Under the pieces are notes generated by a model that did no database searches, was not told the origin of the DNA, and saw nothing but the letters and a program-made list of their open reading frames with translations. This document shows positions 60,646-64,000 of a stretch of DNA of 64,000 nucleotides, one piece after another (position 1 is the stretch's first letter; each line of letters opens with the position of its first letter). The position numbers and the translations under genes were made by a program. This DNA comes from Bradyrhizobium sp. BRP22 (GTDB lineage: Bacteria > Pseudomonadota > Alphaproteobacteria > Rhizobiales > Xanthobacteraceae). The stretch is taken from positions 62,001 to 126,000 of the forward strand of contig NZ_JADYVX010000024.1 in the NCBI RefSeq assembly GCF_020194175.1, written 5' to 3'.

Positions 60646-61389
60646 TTAGATCACCAGCTCCCGCAGCACGCGGCGGCAATCCATCTCGTATTCGAGATCG
60701 ACCACCGGGGGCCGGGCAAAGTGCCAGGTCAGGCCGGAACGGGTTGCGCCGCGGCGCACCAGCTCGTCGGCGAGATGCGCATGGAAATCGTGCACGGTAT
60801 AGGCATGCACGCCGGTGGTGTCCTGCCAGGTGAAGCCGAATTCGGCGAGCCGCCGCTCCATCTCGCCGACGGTGAAGCGCACCTTCTCCTTCCATGCGTC
60901 CGGGCTCATATCGCGATAGCGCACGATGCGCTCCGGATAGCTGCCGGCACCGCCGCGCGCCTCGGCGCCGCCAGCGATCACGAAGGATGGCGAGCTCCGC
61001 GGGCTCGGGCGCGTGAACGAGAATGCGTAGAATGACGGCTCGGCGGGCGGATCGATCTCAGGGCAGACATTGCTGCGCGCCACCGGATTGGTGGCGCCAT
61101 CGAACAGCCCCCATTCCGCGAGCGTCTTTACGTAATGCTCGTTGAAGGCGCGGAACCCCTGTTCCGAGACCGCCGCCGGCGAACGCAACTCGCAGGCGCA
61201 GAACGAGGTCAACGGCCGTCCCGCGGCCTGAATATGGCTTGCGATCCGGGCAAATCCTTCGGCAAGCGGCACGAGCTTGTCGAAGCGCACGCGTTCGACT
61301 TCGAAGCCGGGAGTGGCGGCCGCGCCGCTCGAATACTGGAACACGGCCGGAATGAAACGATAATTGCCGGGCGCGAAATCACTCACCAT
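60646..61389 (-). CDS. CnbZ-like protein (2-aminomuconate-type deaminase family)
   Basis: A 247-residue protein that I place, from memory of its opening FAPGNYRFIPAVFQYSSGAAA and the block LTSFCACELRSPAAVSEQGF, in the CnbZ family, named for 2-amino-5-chloromuconate deaminase. A later segment NPVARSNVCPEIDPP is typical. GGGGGAAC precedes ATG 61389. No nitro- or chloro-aromatic genes are nearby, so another deaminase or lyase substrate is likely. Some members are only hypothetical; moderate confidence in the family name. Confidence 0.65.
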   Translation of the reverse strand: MVSDFAPGNYRFIPAVFQYSSGAAATPGFEVERVRFDKLVPLAEGFARIASHIQAAGRPLTSFCACELRSPAAVSEQGFRAFNEHYVKTLAEWGLFDGATNPVARSNVCPEIDPPAEPSFYAFSFTRPSPRSSPSFVIAGGAEARGGAGSYPERIVRYRDMSPDAWKEKVRFTVGEMERRLAEFGFTWQDTTGVHAYTVHDFHAHLADELVRRGATRSGLTWHFARPPVVDLEYEMDCRRVLRELVI

Positions 61390-61461
61390 GTCTGTTCCCC
61401 CTGGATCTTTGTTTGTGACTTCTAGCAAGGAAACAGAATGTGGTCTCGAAGGAAAGCCGCA

Positions 61462-61494
61462 GCCGTCGTCCCGGGTCAAGCCCGGGACGACGGC
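61462..61494. repeat. Short palindrome between CnbZ-like and RND genes
   Basis: GCCGTCGTCCCGGG and CCCGGGACGACGGC with a 5-nt loop: a 14-bp perfect hairpin. Common short intergenic repeat type in rhizobia. Confidence 0.7.
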
Positions 61495-61504
61495 GGTGAT
61501 GTTT

Positions 61505-61548
61505 TAAAAACCAAAAGGGCGACGACGGTAGAACCGTCGCCGCCCTTT
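61505..61548 (-). terminator. Intrinsic terminator of the RND permease gene
   Basis: On the minus strand AAAGGGCGGCGACGG / CCGTCGTCGCCCTTT (one mismatch) forms a 15-bp stem followed by TGGTTTTT. It lies 27 nt past the stop of the RND gene. Confidence 0.85.
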
Positions 61549-61574
61549 CGCTGAGACTTTGGGGCCAAGAAGTC

Positions 61575-64000
61575 TCAGGTAGGCTTGAGCGCTCCGCCAC
61601 CGCCGAGGTCGTAATCGGCGATCTGCTTGTTGCGCTCCGAAGTCGCCCTCGCCCGGTGATCGGTGGCGATCGTCACATAGACCGCGGGCAGCACGAACAG
61701 CGTGAACAGCGTGCCAATCAGCATGCCCGCGACCACGACCAGGCCGATCGAGAAGCGGCTGGCCGCGCCGGCGCCCGATGCGGTCAGGAGCGGGAGCAGG
61801 CCGGTCACCATCGCCGCCGTGGTCATCAGGATCGGACGCAACCGGATGCGGGCCGCCATCTCGATCGCGGAGCGGCGGTCCAGCCCCTCGTTGAGCTGCA
61901 GTTCGTTGGCGAACTCCACCATCAGGATGCCGTGCTTGGTGATCAGGCCGACCAGCGTCAGCAACCCGACCTGGGTGTAGATGTTCATGGTCGCCACGCC
62001 GAAGAACAGCGGGATCAGGGCACCGACGATTGCCATGGGCACCGAGACCATGATGACCAACGGGTCGCGCAAGCTCTCGAACTGCGCCGCCAGCACCAGG
62101 AAGATGATGATCACCGCGAACGCGAAGGTAACGACGAGCTGGTTGCCCTCCTGCACATATTGCCGCGAGTCCGCCAGATAATCGTGGCTGAAGCCGGCCG
62201 GCAGCTTCTTCGCCTCGGCTTCGAGGAAATCGACCGCCTGGCCGACCGTCACGCCCGGCATCGGCACCGCCGAGAACGTCGCCGAGTTGAGCTGGTTGTA
62301 ATGCGTCAGCGCGTTCGGATCGGTGCCCGTCTCGATCGAGACAACGGTCGAGATCGGCACCAACTGCCCGGTGTTGGTCGGCACGTAGTAGCCGCCGAGC
62401 GCCTCCGGCGACAGACGAACGGCGCGCGGCACCTGCGGGATCACCTGATAGGAACGTCCCTCCAGGTTGAAGCGGTTGACGTAATTGCCGCCGAGCAGCG
62501 TGGCCAGCGTCGCGCCGACCTGCTGCATGTTGATGCCGAGATCACTTGCCTTGGAGCGATCGATCCGGACCCGCACCACCGGCTGGTTGAAGTCGAGATC
62601 GCTGTCGGTGACGATGAACATGCCGCTCTTGCGCGCAGCCGCCTTCAATTTCTCCATCTGCTCATAGATGGCCTGGAAGCTGACGGTCGAATTGATCACC
62701 ATCTGCACCGGCAGACCGCCCGGACCACCCGGCAGCGGCGGCAGGTTGAAGGCGAACGCATTGACGCCTTCGATCTTGGACAGCTCCGCCTGCACCAATG
62801 GCTTCAACGCGATCGACGACCGCTTGCGCTCGTCCCACGGCGTGAGCAGCATGCCGGCAATGCCGCTCTGCGCGCTCGGCGTGCCGTTCAGCACAAAGCG
62901 GAGATCCGTTTCCGGGAACTTCTGGAACACTTTGTCCATCTTCTCGCCGTAGAAGTCGATGTAGTCGATGTTGGCGTATTTCGGCGCCTTGGTCAGCGCG
63001 AACACGATGCCCTGGTCCTCTTCGGGGGCGAGCTCCTTCATCGTGTGCATGTAGAGAAAGCCGACGAGGCCGAGCATGGTCAGCGCGAACAGGCCGGTGA
63101 TCGGACGGTAGTCGAGCGAGCGGTCGAGCTTGCGGCCGTACCAGCGCGTCATCGCGCCGAACACCCGGTTGACCAGTCGCGCAAAACGTCCTTCCTCGGT
63201 GTTCTTCAGCAGCACCGAGCACATCATCGGCGACAGCGTCAGCGCGATCACGCCCGAGACGATCACCGAGCCTGCGAGCGTGAAGGCGAATTCGCGGAAC
63301 AGCGCACCGGTGAGACCGCCGAGGAAGCCGATCGGTGCATACACCGCGGCGAGCGTGATCGTCATCGAGATGACGGGACCCACGATTTCGCGCGCACCTA
63401 TCAGTGAGGCCTGTACCGGCGTCTTGCCCTCCTCCAGATGGCGGTGGATGTTCTCCACCACCACGATGGCGTCGTCGACCACAAGGCCGATCGCGAGCAC
63501 CATCGCGAGCAGGGTCAGGAGGTTGATGCTGAAGCCCATGATCAGCATCAGGCTGCAGACGCCGACCAGCGACAGCGGGATCGTCACCACGGGGATGATG
63601 ACCGAGCGGATCGAGGCCAGGAACAGGAAGATCACCACGATGACGATGACGACGGCTTCGCCGAGCGTCTTCTCCACCTCGTCGATCGACGACTGAATGA
63701 ACTTGGTGGAATCGTAGGCCACCTTCATCTTCAGCGACGGCGGCAGGTTGCGTTCGAGTTCAGGGAACAGGGCGCGAACGCCCTTCACCAGGGTCAGCGG
63801 GTTGCCCTGTGGCGTCGCATTGATGCCGATGAAGATCGCATGCTCGCCATTGAACGCGACGCTTGCGTCGGTACTCTGTGCCGCAAGTTCGACCTCGGCG
63901 ATATCCTCCATCCGGACGAAGCCGCCCTCCCTCGACTTCACGATCATGCGCTTGAACTCGCCGATATTGCGCAAGTCGGTATTGGTCGAGACGTTGGAGA
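61575..64000 (-). CDS. RND efflux permease, HAE1/AcrB type (5' end outside window)
   Basis: The C-terminal 807 residues or so of a hydrophobe/amphiphile RND exporter. The portion begins within the porter domain (NTDLRNIGEFKRMIV) and includes the TM2-TM6 block with the proton-relay region LVVDDAIVVVENIHRHL, FLGGLTGALFREFAFTLAGS, the second porter half and the C-terminal TM set (VGLITKHGILMVEFANELQ). It would pump drugs or other amphiphiles with an adaptor protein, whose gene probably lies to the right. Terminator at 61505-61548. The frame is open to base 64000, so the true start is beyond the window. Confidence 0.95.
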   Translation of the reverse strand, partial: SNVSTNTDLRNIGEFKRMIVKSREGGFVRMEDIAEVELAAQSTDASVAFNGEHAIFIGINATPQGNPLTLVKGVRALFPELERNLPPSLKMKVAYDSTKFIQSSIDEVEKTLGEAVVIVIVVIFLFLASIRSVIIPVVTIPLSLVGVCSLMLIMGFSINLLTLLAMVLAIGLVVDDAIVVVENIHRHLEEGKTPVQASLIGAREIVGPVISMTITLAAVYAPIGFLGGLTGALFREFAFTLAGSVIVSGVIALTLSPMMCSVLLKNTEEGRFARLVNRVFGAMTRWYGRKLDRSLDYRPITGLFALTMLGLVGFLYMHTMKELAPEEDQGIVFALTKAPKYANIDYIDFYGEKMDKVFQKFPETDLRFVLNGTPSAQSGIAGMLLTPWDERKRSSIALKPLVQAELSKIEGVNAFAFNLPPLPGGPGGLPVQMVINSTVSFQAIYEQMEKLKAAARKSGMFIVTDSDLDFNQPVVRVRIDRSKASDLGINMQQVGATLATLLGGNYVNRFNLEGRSYQVIPQVPRAVRLSPEALGGYYVPTNTGQLVPISTVVSIETGTDPNALTHYNQLNSATFSAVPMPGVTVGQAVDFLEAEAKKLPAGFSHDYLADSRQYVQEGNQLVVTFAFAVIIIFLVLAAQFESLRDPLVIMVSVPMAIVGALIPLFFGVATMNIYTQVGLLTLVGLITKHGILMVEFANELQLNEGLDRRSAIEMAARIRLRPILMTTAAMVTGLLPLLTASGAGAASRFSIGLVVVAGMLIGTLFTLFVLPAVYVTIATDHRARATSERNKQIADYDLGGGGALKPT

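Noticed and set aside
1..64000. The two RND permeases at the window ends as one operon or duplicated flanks
   Set aside because: They are over 60 kb apart, represent different parts of the protein and show no sign of being copies of one sequence.

Overview
The window looks like a chromosomal segment of an alphaproteobacterium, most likely Bradyrhizobium or a close relative (inferred). The reasons are high GC content, dense alpha-rhizobial transport and catabolic genes, a phasin with PHA synthase genes, a CYP102 P450, and many short palindromic intergenic repeats of types common in Bradyrhizobium. I saw no tRNA, rRNA, CRISPR array, transposase, phage gene or replication origin.

Layout. 1-479: start of an RND efflux permease cut by the window edge. 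772-2463: a chemoreceptor. 2652-8610: a four-gene set for L-threonate/D-erythronate breakdown (otnK, otnI, a tetronate dehydrogenase, otnC), interrupted by a short autotransporter. 8728-13431: a branched-chain amino acid type ABC importer (LivFGMHK order on the minus strand). 13532-17699: a DUF1445 hydro-lyase divergent from a LysR regulator, then an M20 carbamoylase-type hydrolase and a D-2-hydroxyacid dehydrogenase. 17875-20242: a tyrosinase and a DUF2182 membrane protein. 20404-30134: mixed metabolic genes (tartrate-type dehydrogenase, atypical SDR, hydrolase, amidase, MHS-type transporter, sulfite-oxidase-like enzyme, hydrolase-OsmC fusion, quinone oxidoreductase, GIY-YIG protein).

30611-37466 is a complete upper phenylacetate pathway on the minus strand: paaX, paaA, paaB, paaC, paaD, paaE, paaI, paaK. 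An AT-rich palindromic operator/promoter lies between paaX and paaA, and repeats of three families sit in its internal gaps. 37641-51036 is a lipid and storage-polymer region: two paralogous alpha/beta hydrolases, DUF445, a phasin with candidate PhaR sites, a PhaE-like/PhaC/GNAT operon, and a five-gene minus-strand unit encoding DUF6489, hydrolase, WS/DGAT acyltransferase, epoxide hydrolase and a CYP102 self-sufficient P450. This last unit is the best candidate for an undescribed pathway: oxidation of a fatty acyl chain, epoxide opening and esterification.

51177-60379 holds a D-amino acid dehydrogenase divergent from a peptide-type ABC importer (SBP, two permeases, two ATPases) followed by a gamma-glutamyltransferase-like enzyme, which suggests uptake and hydrolysis of gamma-glutamyl peptides. 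60646-61389 is a CnbZ-like protein. 61575-64000 is a second RND permease running off the right edge.

Short repeats are a major feature: at least nine copies of one ~100-bp inverted repeat (family A), three each of two others (B, C), two of a boundary-type repeat (D), a MITE-like 106-107-bp element with 14-bp terminal inverted repeats (E), and one family F hairpin.
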